A DNA stretch of 64,000 nt from JAGLOK01 sp963677605. Lineage in GTDB: Bacteria; Bacillota; Clostridia; Christensenellales; UMGS416. Shown in pieces: positions 1-9,032 of this stretch (the first letter of the stretch is position 1; the number at the start of each line of letters is the position of its first letter). Location of the stretch: positions 230,754 to 294,753 of the forward strand of contig CAXXDX010000001.1 in NCBI GenBank assembly GCA_963677605.2, read 5' to 3'. The translations under genes were made by a program, and so were the position numbers. The notes beneath the pieces are model-generated. The model made no database searches, was not told the origin of the DNA, and saw only the letters and a list, made by a program, of their open reading frames with translations.

Positions 1-1
1 A

Positions 2-424
2 CTCATAAAAAAGATTGTGGCAGCACGTTTCACACGTACACTGTGTACGCTGTTTTCCGCCGGCGTTCCGCTTACAGTATCAATTGAGGTAACATCCCGC
101 TCGGTAAACAACCTTTATATCGAAGAAGGATTAATGGAAGTTGCAGACAACATTAAGCAGGGCCGAGCACTTGCCGACACGCTGGAAGAGCTTGATGTAT
201 TCCCCGCAATGGTATACCACATGACTCGTGTGGGAGAAGAATCAGGAACGCTTGAGGACATGCTTGAGCGCACATCGGACTATTATACAGATGAAGCAAA
301 TGACGCAATCACCCGAATGATGTCTATGCTTGAGCCGCTTATAATCGTGCTTCTGGGCGGAATGGTACTGTTTATAGTTGTTTCAATACTGCTTCCAATG
401 TTCCAGATGATGAATATTATGTAG
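2..424 (+). CDS. pilC: Type IV pilus inner-membrane platform protein PilC, 3' part only
   Basis: This is the C-terminal part of a GspF/PilC family protein, the polytopic platform on which the pilus motor acts. The frame is already open at base 2, so the gene begins outside the window; the GTG at 17 is an internal codon. About 140 residues are visible. They carry the second F-domain signature (FSAGVPL near the start, RVGEESGTLEDML in the middle), then one strongly hydrophobic C-terminal membrane helix with the LLGGMVLFIVVSILLPMFQM ending typical of the family. A 216-bp gap and a new promoter separate it from the pilin gene. The family assignment is firm; the rest of the protein cannot be judged. 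Confidence 0.9.
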   Translation, partial: LIKKIVAARFTRTLCTLFSAGVPLTVSIEVTSRSVNNLYIEEGLMEVADNIKQGRALADTLEELDVFPAMVYHMTRVGEESGTLEDMLERTSDYYTDEANDAITRMMSMLEPLIIVLLGGMVLFIVVSILLPMFQMMNIM

Positions 425-578
425 AATAGTAAAATATTTGCTCCTATTTAGTAAAAATTAAGCAAAAATAAATAAATTTTATTAAATTGTGTTTAAACCT
501 GTTTATCATGGTTTATATACTCCGTGTAAATAACTAACGTTATATGTTAATAATCATATATGTTAAAAGCTAAATATA

Positions 579-587
579 TGATATAAT
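579..587 (+). promoter_or_regulatory. Extended -10 promoter of the pilin gene
   Basis: The sequence TGATATAAT is an extended -10 element (TG, one base, then a perfect TATAAT) about 55 bases upstream of the pilin start. No good -35 box is visible, which is usual for extended -10 promoters. It lies in a very AT-rich 216-bp gap after pilC. A separate promoter would let the abundant major pilin be made at a higher level than the assembly proteins. No mapped start supports it. Confidence 0.5.
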
Positions 588-640
588 ATAGATGATATTT
601 GTTGTTTACAAAAGCAATAATAATTATATAGGAGTGTATT

Positions 641-982
641 ATGATTAAGAAAATTAAAAAGAACAAGAAGGGTTTCACACTAATTGAACTCATCGTCGTT
701 ATAGCAATTATAGCTATACTTGCGGCAGTCGCAATCCCCAACTATATCGCAGTTCAAAACAGAGCTGAAGAAGCTACAGCAAGAGGTAACGCTGCAGTTG
801 TAGCACAAGCAATAAATACACACAACGCATTGTCAGACACATTGATAGTTGCTGTTCCTGCATATGCAGACCTTGCTACTTTGGTAGTGCCGGTAACTAT
901 GACAGCTGACGACTATGCAGATGCTGATGATTATCTGAATGTTGACGCAAGCGGAAACGCTACTGTATCCCCTGCATCATAA
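641..982 (+). CDS. pilA: Type IV major pilin (class III signal peptide)
   Basis: This 113-residue prepilin has a short basic leader followed by the cleavage and methylation motif KGFTLIELIVVIAIIAILAA. Prepilin peptidase would cut after the glycine near residue 11, leaving an N-terminal Phe with Glu at position +5, then a long hydrophobic helix that packs the pilus core. The globular part is only about 75 residues and lacks cysteines, so no disulfide loop is expected, as in GspG-like and many Gram-positive pilins. An AGGAGTG ribosome site precedes the ATG. The gene has its own promoter and a strong terminator directly after it, which fits a highly expressed major subunit. It could equally be called GspG-like. 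Confidence 0.88.
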   Translation: MIKKIKKNKKGFTLIELIVVIAIIAILAAVAIPNYIAVQNRAEEATARGNAAVVAQAINTHNALSDTLIVAVPAYADLATLVVPVTMTADDYADADDYLNVDASGNATVSPAS

Positions 983-997
983 TAACTGGAAGATCAA

Positions 998-1030
998 GGG
1001 GCATTTGTTGAATCAAATGCCTCTTTTTTT
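998..1030 (+). terminator. Rho-independent terminator after the major pilin
   Basis: A 10-bp stem (GGGGCATTTG with CAAATGCCTC, one G-U pair) with loop TTGAAT is followed by seven T residues. It sits between the pilin and prepilin peptidase genes, so it probably cuts most transcripts after the pilin and lowers expression of the downstream assembly genes. Confidence 0.85.
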
Positions 1031-1053
1031 CTACTAAGGTATATTGAGGTAAT

Positions 1054-1878
1054 ATGGAATTTCTGATAATTATTACAATCTTCCTATTCGGGCTTATAAT
1101 CGGTTCATTTCTGAATGTGTGTATCTATAGAATACCCGCAGGCTTGTCGATAGTATCACCGCCATCAAGGTGCCCGAACTGCGAAACAAGGCTTAAGCCT
1201 CTTGACCTCGTTCCTGTTTTGTCATGGCTTTTCCTTAAAGGAAAATGCAGGCACTGCGGAAACAAAATCTCTCCCAGATATATGCTGGTGGAGCTATTGT
1301 GCGGTCTATTGTTTCTTGGAGTATACTTAATTGTCGGATTAAACCTATATCTTTTAGCCGCATTGACTTTAACTGCTCTTTTAATCACTGTGACGTTTAT
1401 TGATATAGACACACAAACTATACCAAACGGACTTATGATTTTCGGAGCAATAGCAGGAGTATTGTTTGTTGCGACAAACATTGTACCGGGAGCAAAGGAA
1501 GGATATCTCAGCAATGTTTTGGACGCATTTTATGGAGCGCTCGTAGGATTTACTCCCCTGCTTCTTATAAACATCGGTGCAAAGATAATTGCAAAAAAAG
1601 ACGGCATGGGCGGTGGAGACATGAAGCTCATGGCGGTTGTGGGTTTGTTTTTAGGGTTAAAACTTACTATAGCAGCACTTATAATAGGAGTATATCTCGG
1701 CGGTGTTGCCGGAGCTGTTATACTGATTTCTGCAAGAGTTAAAGCCAAAAAGCAGGATGAAGAAAATGAAAGTAATGGACATTATATGGCGTTCGGGCCG
1801 TTTCTTGCAGCAGGAAGCCTGCTAGCAATGCTGTTTGGCAGCCAGCTTATAGGTTGGTATATGGCGCTTATAATGTAA
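1054..1878 (+). CDS. pilD: Prepilin peptidase / N-methyltransferase (A24 family)
   Basis: This 274-residue membrane aspartic protease removes prepilin leaders and methylates the new N-terminus on the inner face of the membrane. The N-terminal methylase domain has the GSFLNVCIYRIP motif and a four-cysteine zinc site (CPNC near residue 40, CRHCG near residue 65). The two catalytic aspartates lie in FIDIDTQTIPN (near residue 110) and GMGGGDMKLMA (near residue 190). About eight hydrophobic segments are visible, and the length is normal for a bifunctional enzyme. It follows the pilin terminator by 23 bases and begins a tight run of pilus genes. Its substrates should be the prepilins encoded on both sides. 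Confidence 0.95.
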   Translation: MEFLIIITIFLFGLIIGSFLNVCIYRIPAGLSIVSPPSRCPNCETRLKPLDLVPVLSWLFLKGKCRHCGNKISPRYMLVELLCGLLFLGVYLIVGLNLYLLAALTLTALLITVTFIDIDTQTIPNGLMIFGAIAGVLFVATNIVPGAKEGYLSNVLDAFYGALVGFTPLLLINIGAKIIAKKDGMGGGDMKLMAVVGLFLGLKLTIAALIIGVYLGGVAGAVILISARVKAKKQDEENESNGHYMAFGPFLAAGSLLAMLFGSQLIGWYMALIM

Positions 1879-1893
1879 TAATCGGGTGATAAC

Positions 1894-2736
1894 ATGAGAG
1901 GGTTGAAAAATCATAAAATAAGAATTGATTTTTCTTTATTGAAAAACAAAAATGGCTTCACGCTTCTTGAAGTCATAATAAGTTTAGTCATTTTAACGAT
2001 TATTATAACTCCGATACTCGCAGTTTTCACATCAGCCGCGCAGACAACCATAGTTTCTCAGGATCTGCTTGACGGCGCATACATAGCGCAGCAGGTATAT
2101 GAAAATCTCGTTGCTGATGATTACGACACTCTTCTGGCCACCTCATCGGCAAAAGTACTGTACGATTCCGACGGTGACGGTACAGATGACTGTTACATTC
2201 AAAGAAATATCTATCCGGACGGAGTATACTCGGACTTAACTACAACAGACAGCCCGTCATATCTCCATATAAACGTTATCGGCGAGCAGATAAAGATTAT
2301 CGGCTCAAGCGGAACAGACGACACTTCAAACTCCGGTACACAAACAGTGCCTATGGGCGATATTACAGTAAGCAATTCTTCATCGTCACAGATGGTAACC
2401 GTACAGGTAGGCATACAGTCTGCAATGACATTTACAAAAAAGTATGCATCCTGTCCACTGGTAGTAATAGTAAACTTAAGTCAGAAAAGAGTTAATACCC
2501 AAGCGATTTCAATGACATTATATGGTGACACGATAAATACTCATGTCATAGAATACGCAAGAAAGTCAAATTATCAAGACTTCTCCTGCGCACAGCTGAT
2601 AGAATCAAACATCTACTACGGAGTCAACGATCACAGCACAACACTTCTACATTCTGTAGTTCAGGTTTTTGACATAAACGACAACACGCAAAGGATAGGT
2701 TTTGTGGAAGGCACTTTTGAAGTGAGCCTTTCTTAG
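1894..2736 (+). CDS. Minor prepilin, PilV/GspI-like
   Basis: This 280-residue prepilin-like protein has a long basic leader of about 26 residues, then GFTLLEVIISLVILTIIITP, which contains the Gly/Phe cleavage site and Glu at +5. The globular part of about 230 residues is rich in Ser, Thr and Asp and is much larger than that of the major pilin. Minor pilins of the PilV/GspI type form the initiation complex at the tip of the fibre. It lies 15 bases after pilD and 12 bases before the next prepilin, so it is co-transcribed with them. The prepilin assignment is secure; the choice of PilV/GspI over other minor types rests on gene order and is an inference. Confidence 0.8.
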   Translation: MRGLKNHKIRIDFSLLKNKNGFTLLEVIISLVILTIIITPILAVFTSAAQTTIVSQDLLDGAYIAQQVYENLVADDYDTLLATSSAKVLYDSDGDGTDDCYIQRNIYPDGVYSDLTTTDSPSYLHINVIGEQIKIIGSSGTDDTSNSGTQTVPMGDITVSNSSSSQMVTVQVGIQSAMTFTKKYASCPLVVIVNLSQKRVNTQAISMTLYGDTINTHVIEYARKSNYQDFSCAQLIESNIYYGVNDHSTTLLHSVVQVFDINDNTQRIGFVEGTFEVSLS

Positions 2737-2748
2737 GAGGCGACTGAT

Positions 2749-3198
2749 ATGAAAAACAACAAAGGACTAACACTGGTTGAGCTTTTGATTGCAGCTATGA
2801 TTTTTGGCACAGTCATTACTCTTGCCGGAACAATGTTTGTATCAGGCTTCAAAAATTATGAAAAAGTCAGCGGAATTATGACAGGCCAGGCAAACACAAG
2901 GTTTGTTATGTACGAAATATCAAAGTATCTGAGAAATGCAGACCAATCTGATGTCTCTGTCAGTGAAAGCAACACTTCAATAACTATTGGAGATGTAACG
3001 ATATATTATACAAGCGATGATTTAACAGTCAGCCGACAGCAATCTGGAATAACTACAGTAATCGGAAGAAATATCACGAATTTTAGCGTTTCTGTATCAG
3101 GTGATACAGTTAACTACTCAATAAGATCCACAGAAGACTCTTCCGAACTCAACTCTTCTATAACAATAAAGGCGTTTGAAAGACCTTCGCCACCATGA
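2749..3198 (+). CDS. Minor prepilin, PilW/GspJ-like
   Basis: This 149-residue prepilin starts with a seven-residue leader and then GLTLVELLIAAMIFGTVITL, giving cleavage after Gly and Glu at +5. The rest is a small beta-rich domain with a region around residues 75-130 that resembles the GspJ/PilW pattern of alternating polar and hydrophobic strands. A good ribosome site (TAGGAGGCGACT) precedes the ATG. Its place after a GspI-like gene and before two GspK/PilX-like genes matches the usual order of minor pilin operons (I-J-K). The exact subtype is inferred from that order. Confidence 0.8.
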   Translation: MKNNKGLTLVELLIAAMIFGTVITLAGTMFVSGFKNYEKVSGIMTGQANTRFVMYEISKYLRNADQSDVSVSESNTSITIGDVTIYYTSDDLTVSRQQSGITTVIGRNITNFSVSVSGDTVNYSIRSTEDSSELNSSITIKAFERPSPP

Positions 3199-3228
3199 TG
3201 ATGCATATAAAAACATGGATGTGATTAT

Positions 3229-5301
3229 ATGAAAAAAGATATTGTTAAAAACAATAAAGGCTCTGCTCTTCTTACAGCTATTGCAGTAATGACTGTTGTG
3301 GTAGTAATCGCAATGGGCAGCATAGCCACAGCAGCCAACAATATGAAACTCTCAAAAACCGTAACTGAAAATGAGCGCTCATATTATGCTGCAGAAAACG
3401 CAACACAGCTTGCAATTTCAACTATTAAAGATGAAGTTACGAAATATTATATGCAAATGGGCCAAAGCGATTCATACAGCTCATACTTAGCTTTATATAA
3501 TAATTTCTTCACATATTTAGGATCGCGTTTTTTGGGAGAAGGCTCCATACTGAATGATCCTGATTTTGTTCAAAACGAGCTTGACGGGACAACCTCTCTG
3601 GTATGTTCGATGACCACACCCACCATGCAGCCCAGCGGATATAGCGGTGTAACCTTCACCGTATCCAGCACAACCGTGATAGACGGTGTTCCGAGAACTG
3701 TTGTCGGCACTTTAAATGTCGAAGCAGCTCCTGTTAAGTTCCAATATACTACGGCTCCAATTTTGACAGACGAAGTATTGATTTTAGGCGGAGATATTGA
3801 CGTCAGCCGCGAAGACAATGAAAACAAACTTACAATTGAAGGCGACGGACGTATTGCAGGAACCGTATCCGACCAAACATCAACTTTCTCAAACGGAAAT
3901 CTCTCTACATATGATTATACTGTGGAAGAAGATCTTATATGGAAACTTTTCTGGGATCAGTTTGATAAAACAGTAGCAGATCCTTATCTTGCCCCTGTAA
4001 TAAACCTTTCAGGCGGAGTTGCACAGGATCTTGTCAGCAACGGATACGAATTCCATGGTGACACTGTTTACGATACAGCCAATGTTGTAACTAAAAACAT
4101 ATACTGCGATGGTAATCTTACTATCAAAAACATAGACGTAATCAACTCACAGATATACGCAACAGGCGATGTTTATATAATCGATGAGGATCAGGGTATC
4201 CAAAACAACACAATATACGGCACAAATATCCGTGCAGGCGGTGATATATACATCGAGCTGGCTGACATAGTAAACAATCAAAACAACCGCAGGTACTACA
4301 CTGCAGGCGGTGATATCATACTTAAAATCGGCAAATATGTTGATAAAAAAGATGGTTCAATAGAGTTCGGAAGCTTCAAAGCCGGCGGCAACATATACGT
4401 ATCTTCCCTTACCGATAACTACAACGACAATCTTATAGACTGCCAGTTCTATGCAAACGGAAATATTACAACAGGAACTCCGGGAGGGCCGATTGACCCG
4501 ACTATTGAAAACATTGCTCACTGTACCTTCGAAACAGCATATGGAGATATTACGCTGCATACTGCAACAATGCACTCATCCTCAAAGGTTTACAGCGGAG
4601 GAAATGTAATTCTTGCAAACAAAGGCGTATCCGATTCTGAAGTTTTCTCAGAAGGCTATATACACTTTGACGGAACTGCATGGTACACATACGGCGATTT
4701 ATCATTTAGATCATTTAACACAAAATATTGTGCGCATGGCGACTTAATAATCGAGCACGCAAACTTTGACAGCTGTTATTTCTACACAGGCGGTACAATG
4801 TATATCGTAATGACATCAGGAAACAGCATTATAAACTGCATTATGTATGCAGAAGATGACGTTATTTACGCCAACGACTGGAACGGATTCATGGATACCA
4901 TGGTTTCAACACTTGTCTACACCAACAGTGACTTCTATTTCTCGGGACGCGGAACTGAACTTACATACACAGGAACCGGTATATCAAAGGCTGCCGGTAT
5001 GCAGCTTATGGCACTTGGGAATATATATTCATTTGAAACTGATGATACTGAATCCGAAGGCTACTGGGGTACATATAACAAACCTGAGCTTGATATCCTA
5101 CGTTTTGGTGATGAAGGAACATCCGATGACCTTATGAACACACAGGTTATTAAAGACAACATAGGTCTGCCTGATGACAGCCTCGGAATACTCGCGGATG
5201 TTTTATACAGCGTAGGTTTTGAACACTACCTGCCTGAGCCTATCATAAAGCTCCCGCTATATACGGAAGTTTTTACAAGCGAAACTATAAAAGACCAGTA
5301 A
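3229..5301 (+). CDS. Giant PilX/GspK-like prepilin with repetitive beta-helix-like body
   Basis: This 690-residue protein begins like PilX/GspK: a short basic leader, KGSALLTAIAVMTVVVVIAM, and a helix leading into ENERSYYAAENATQLAIS. As in GspK, the Glu at +5 is absent. Residues of about 170-600 are a long series of short repeats of the form (A/T)GG(D/N)I(Y/I), with turns rich in Asn, Gly and Asp (for example RAGGDIYIEL, TAGGDIILKI, KAGGNIYVSS). This pattern suggests a right-handed beta-helix or bactofilin-like stack. A prepilin helix joined to such a long body suits a tip-located adhesin or stalk. It is paralogous to the next gene. The function is inferred; the two-part architecture is visible directly. 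Confidence 0.75.
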   Translation: MKKDIVKNNKGSALLTAIAVMTVVVVIAMGSIATAANNMKLSKTVTENERSYYAAENATQLAISTIKDEVTKYYMQMGQSDSYSSYLALYNNFFTYLGSRFLGEGSILNDPDFVQNELDGTTSLVCSMTTPTMQPSGYSGVTFTVSSTTVIDGVPRTVVGTLNVEAAPVKFQYTTAPILTDEVLILGGDIDVSREDNENKLTIEGDGRIAGTVSDQTSTFSNGNLSTYDYTVEEDLIWKLFWDQFDKTVADPYLAPVINLSGGVAQDLVSNGYEFHGDTVYDTANVVTKNIYCDGNLTIKNIDVINSQIYATGDVYIIDEDQGIQNNTIYGTNIRAGGDIYIELADIVNNQNNRRYYTAGGDIILKIGKYVDKKDGSIEFGSFKAGGNIYVSSLTDNYNDNLIDCQFYANGNITTGTPGGPIDPTIENIAHCTFETAYGDITLHTATMHSSSKVYSGGNVILANKGVSDSEVFSEGYIHFDGTAWYTYGDLSFRSFNTKYCAHGDLIIEHANFDSCYFYTGGTMYIVMTSGNSIINCIMYAEDDVIYANDWNGFMDTMVSTLVYTNSDFYFSGRGTELTYTGTGISKAAGMQLMALGNIYSFETDDTESEGYWGTYNKPELDILRFGDEGTSDDLMNTQVIKDNIGLPDDSLGILADVLYSVGFEHYLPEPIIKLPLYTEVFTSETIKDQ

Positions 5302-5311
5302 ATACTTACCT

Positions 5312-5354
5312 TTGACTAATATAAAAAGTAAGTATAATATAGAAAAGATATAAT
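5312..5354 (+). promoter_or_regulatory. Possible promoter between the two giant prepilin genes
   Basis: The 78-bp gap holds TTGACT at 5312-5317 and two TATAAT hexamers, at 5333-5338 and 5349-5354. The first pair has a short 15-bp spacer, so its strength is doubtful. It could give the second paralogue separate expression. The evidence is hexamer matching only. Confidence 0.4.
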
Positions 5355-5379
5355 TTAAAACTTTGGGACACGGTGAATT

Positions 5380-7299
5380 ATGAGCACTACAATAAACCAA
5401 AAAGGCTCGGCCCTGCTTACTGTGCTGGTCGTTATGACTGTACTTATGGTTGTGGGCATGGGTGTTATAGCAGGAGCTTCAAATAACCTTACGGCAACTG
5501 ATGTCGTAACTGTTAACGAGCGCACATATTATGCTTCGGAAAACGCGGCACAGATAGCTATATCAACTATAAAAAATGAAGTCTCAAAATATTATATGAC
5601 AATGAAAGCTGCTTCAAACTATTCAGCATATGAAGCTTTATATGGCAGCTTTTTCACATACCTTTCAAGCAGGCTTACAGGTTCAAACTCCATTCTAACA
5701 GCTCCGGATTTTGTTGAAAACGAATTGGACGGAAACACAACAGTAGTCTGCGTTATGGATACACCTGTTACTCAGCCCAGCGGCCATATGGGAACAACTT
5801 TTACAGTAACTTGCACAACAACTCTGGACGGTGTGTCAAGGACAGTTATCGGCAAGCTAAAAGTTGAAGCTGCACCTTTGACATATCAATGGACATCTGC
5901 TCCTCCATTAACTGAATATGTGCTTTTATCCGGTAAGGATGTTGATGTCTCAGCCAACTACCTTCAGGCAGTTGGTGATGCAAGAATTAACGGAACTGTA
6001 AAAATCCCAAGTTATTTTTCTGCAACAAACCTAACAGAGAACGATTATTTGGTATCTGAAATTCTGACTTGGCAGCTATATTATAACCAGTTTGATAAAA
6101 CTATAGCCAATCCGCCTATGCCGCCCACATTTACCTATGATGACGCTGATGTTAAGTATGACTGGTATCATGTTCTTGGCCCCGGAGAATTTCCGGGAAA
6201 CAAAGTCGATAATAAAAAAATATACTTTATCGGCGGCGGCGAAATTAAAAACCAAAATGTTACCGACTGCGATATTTATGTCGTAGGCGGCGGACTAAAT
6301 ATTACAAACTCAACTTTCGAAGGAACCAATATTTATGTTGAGGGAAGCATTAATATAGCAAATCAAACTGATTTTCTGTCCGGATCCCGCCCCAATATAT
6401 TATATACAGGCGGTACGCTAACGCTAAACAGCAATATAGTTGAAATAAGAAATACTTATATTACGGCCGAAAGCAACATAATGATGCATAGCCATGCAGC
6501 AAGCAAGCAGGATATCATCGAAAATTCAGCCATCTATACAAATGGTTTTGTGTCTATTACCGGCAATTCTACAAAGTGCATTGATGTGATAAAAAACAGC
6601 ACATTTGAAGCACCATACGGCAGTATCAGTATTGTAACTGCTTCAATGCTGTCTGCAAACAAACTCGCAGCCAGCGGCAATATTACAATCAGAACACGCG
6701 GAATGCAAAACACAGGAATATATTCGGACAGTAATGTTGAAATCGACGGATCCAGCATGACATCTGCCCATTCCTCCATAACAGCATCCAGCAACTGCAA
6801 AATAGTTGCAAACAATAACATGACACTAAATACAGCAAACTTTGAAAACTGCTATTTTTATGCAGGCGGCGAAACAACCATTAATTCCTTCAATGAATAT
6901 AATATTAAAGAATGTATTATGTATTCAGAAGGAGATGTTGAATGGAACCACAACTGGTGGAGCAATTCATTTATAGGAATGCAAAGCACATTAATATATA
7001 CAAATGCAGATTTTTATTATCACATACATTATGACGCCGAAGCTTTTAAAGTTACACAGGGTCTTCAGATAATGGCAAAAGGAAGTATATATAATTTATC
7101 GGGAGAAGAATACTTAAAGTTCGGAAAAGGTTCTAACATGGATTTTACTGCCCTTCATAATATGATAGGCAACCCCAGTTCCGGTGCGGGATCTCTCGCA
7201 CAAGCTTTAAATAATGCAGGTTTTGAGCATAATCTCCCCGAGCCAATCATACTGTTACCCTATTATACTGAAGTATTTGTAGGAGAAAGCTACAGCTAA
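5380..7299 (+). CDS. Giant PilX/GspK-like prepilin, paralogue of the preceding gene
   Basis: This 639-residue protein matches its upstream neighbour from end to end: the same leader and KGSALLTVLVVMTVLMVVGM helix, the same ERTYYASENAAQIAIS segment, and the same C-terminal GFEHNLPEPIILLPYYTEVF block (PEPI and LPLYTEVF in the paralogue). The middle has the same short Gly/Asn-turn repeats (YTGGTLTLNS, AASGNITIRT). It is therefore a duplicated copy that has diverged, with the ends most conserved and the repeat body most variable. The Glu at +5 is absent again. Two copies may act at the same tip or serve as alternative tips; nothing in the sequence decides this. Confidence 0.75.
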   Translation: MSTTINQKGSALLTVLVVMTVLMVVGMGVIAGASNNLTATDVVTVNERTYYASENAAQIAISTIKNEVSKYYMTMKAASNYSAYEALYGSFFTYLSSRLTGSNSILTAPDFVENELDGNTTVVCVMDTPVTQPSGHMGTTFTVTCTTTLDGVSRTVIGKLKVEAAPLTYQWTSAPPLTEYVLLSGKDVDVSANYLQAVGDARINGTVKIPSYFSATNLTENDYLVSEILTWQLYYNQFDKTIANPPMPPTFTYDDADVKYDWYHVLGPGEFPGNKVDNKKIYFIGGGEIKNQNVTDCDIYVVGGGLNITNSTFEGTNIYVEGSINIANQTDFLSGSRPNILYTGGTLTLNSNIVEIRNTYITAESNIMMHSHAASKQDIIENSAIYTNGFVSITGNSTKCIDVIKNSTFEAPYGSISIVTASMLSANKLAASGNITIRTRGMQNTGIYSDSNVEIDGSSMTSAHSSITASSNCKIVANNNMTLNTANFENCYFYAGGETTINSFNEYNIKECIMYSEGDVEWNHNWWSNSFIGMQSTLIYTNADFYYHIHYDAEAFKVTQGLQIMAKGSIYNLSGEEYLKFGKGSNMDFTALHNMIGNPSSGAGSLAQALNNAGFEHNLPEPIILLPYYTEVFVGESYS

Positions 7300-7387
7300 G
7301 CTTTAATTATTGTTTATTTTACGATACAATATAGGTAATACAGAATATAATATTTTATAGACAGCTATTTGCTATGAAAGGTGAAGT

Positions 7388-8413
7388 ATGGCCTTAAAAA
7401 ACAGAAATATAATCGGCGCAGATATTGGCGCTGCAACCATTCAGCTTGTTAATACGAATGGCCGGGGAAAAGTCACTAAAGCAGTATCATTTGATTTGCC
7501 GGACGGTGTTGTTTCACAAATGCGAATCAGCACTCCTGAGCTTCTTACAAAATCAATCAAATCAGCAAAACAAACAGGGCGCATTTCAGGCAACAAATGC
7601 ATTTTAAGCTTGGGAGGAACCGATGTTATCATCCGCCACCTTATGCTGCCTATGATGAATGACGCACAGATATACCAAAATGTAATAAGCGAAATATCCG
7701 CATACCTTCCTGTTGACACTCAAAACTACTCGATTGATTACAGTATTCAGGAAGAAGCGGCCGATTCTCCAACACAGATAAAGGTTATGGTTGTAGCAAT
7801 CCCAAAAGCTCCCTTACAAATGTATATTGATTGTTTCAAGAAAGCTGGTATTAAAGTTGTCGCAATTGATATATCGGAAAACTCTCAGGAAAAAATGGTA
7901 AGATATCTTCTTCAGACTCAGGGAGATTCCGGAACAAGTTTTGGAATAATTGACCTTGGATCGGAAACTGCGAATATTACAACATACCTAAACGGACACT
8001 TCTTTGTAAACAAAGTGGCCCAGATAAGCGGCAACATTCTGACTTCTGATTTAGCTGACGCTTTAGGGGTTGATATTCTTGCTGCAGAAGCTGCAAAAAG
8101 GCAGGAAAACTATTTTGCCTCCTACTCCCCAGCGCAAAAGGCTATATTGGACTATGCTGACCAGATAGTATTTGAGTCAAACAGAGTATTTGACTATTTC
8201 GCCAGCCGAAATAACCGCAAGCCTCTGGATAAAGTTTTCATATGCGGAGGCGGTGCACTTCTTCCGGGATTAGACGAATATCTTGAGAAAAATCTTGATA
8301 TAGAAGTAGAGTCACTGGAAAAGCTTATGGCACCTTTATTTTTAAGCCAGCCTGTCCTTCCAAACCATTCAATTTACTCCGCAGCTGTCGGAGCAACTTT
8401 CAGGGAGGTATAA
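7388..8413 (+). CDS. pilM: Type IV pilus assembly actin-like ATPase PilM
   Basis: PilM is a cytoplasmic actin/FtsA-like protein that binds the N-terminal tail of PilN and links the motor to the membrane complex. The 341 residues show the actin-fold nucleotide loops: IGADIGAATIQLVN at the start, FGIIDLGSETANI near residue 190 and VFICGGGALLPGLDEYL near residue 285. The length is normal for the family. An AAAGGTGAAGT site precedes the ATG. It begins the pilM-pilN-pilO block, with one base between its stop and the pilN start, so the products should be made in step. Confidence 0.93.
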   Translation: MALKNRNIIGADIGAATIQLVNTNGRGKVTKAVSFDLPDGVVSQMRISTPELLTKSIKSAKQTGRISGNKCILSLGGTDVIIRHLMLPMMNDAQIYQNVISEISAYLPVDTQNYSIDYSIQEEAADSPTQIKVMVVAIPKAPLQMYIDCFKKAGIKVVAIDISENSQEKMVRYLLQTQGDSGTSFGIIDLGSETANITTYLNGHFFVNKVAQISGNILTSDLADALGVDILAAEAAKRQENYFASYSPAQKAILDYADQIVFESNRVFDYFASRNNRKPLDKVFICGGGALLPGLDEYLEKNLDIEVESLEKLMAPLFLSQPVLPNHSIYSAAVGATFREV

Positions 8414-8414
8414 A

Positions 8415-9032
8415 GTGAAAAGAGATTTAAACCTAATACCAAGAGCTGAAACAGAATCCTCGCTGAATAAATATATTCTGCCTGTTGTATTGATTGTTGT
8501 ATTATACGCAGCAACCGCATATCTTGCGATAACAATACCGCAACAGAGGCTTCAGGCAAAAGAAGATGAATATGCATCGCTGCAGCAAAAAGTAATCGAG
8601 CTCGAGCCTGTAGAGATACAATATCAGCAGTTAAGAGCGCAGCTTGCAGAAATTGAGGCTAAAAAGAGAACAATAGAACAAACAAAGCATTCGGAAACCG
8701 ATCCATCAAATATATTGGTTTTTATTGAACAGGCATGCCCTGAGGATATACTTCTGGATGAAGTCAACATATCCGAAGACGGCGTTGTTATCCTCGGAAC
8801 TTCACTCAGCGATTCCTTGATTGCCGAGTTTATGGTAAACCTACGCGCAGTTGAGTTGTTTTACGGATCAAATATCACAAGCATTATCCCTCAGGAGCCG
8901 GATTTTGATATAGAACAGCTGGCAGCAGCAGCCGGTGTTGAGCTGCCTGAGATAAGAGAATTTCAACTGACTCTTTCTTATATGCCTGCAATTGTTGCTG
9001 CAGAAGGCGAACTGGAAGGAGGCGAAAGCTGA
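8415..9032 (+). CDS. pilN: Type IV pilus alignment protein PilN
   Basis: This 205-residue bitopic membrane protein has the short cytoplasmic motif RDLNLIPR at the N-terminus that PilM recognises, one transmembrane helix at about residues 20-42, and a periplasm-side coiled coil at about 45-90 followed by a small alpha/beta domain. It starts with GTG (AGGGAGGTATAAA just before), one base after the pilM stop. Its last base is the first base of the pilO start, so the two are translationally coupled. PilN and PilO form a heterodimer in known systems. Confidence 0.85.
   Translation: MKRDLNLIPRAETESSLNKYILPVVLIVVLYAATAYLAITIPQQRLQAKEDEYASLQQKVIELEPVEIQYQQLRAQLAEIEAKKRTIEQTKHSETDPSNILVFIEQACPEDILLDEVNISEDGVVILGTSLSDSLIAEFMVNLRAVELFYGSNITSIIPQEPDFDIEQLAAAAGVELPEIREFQLTLSYMPAIVAAEGELEGGES

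Noticed and set aside
4847..5137. Plus-strand frame of 96 codons within the giant prepilin gene
   Set aside because: It is out of frame within a clearly coding gene, has no ribosome site of note and no recognisable domain.
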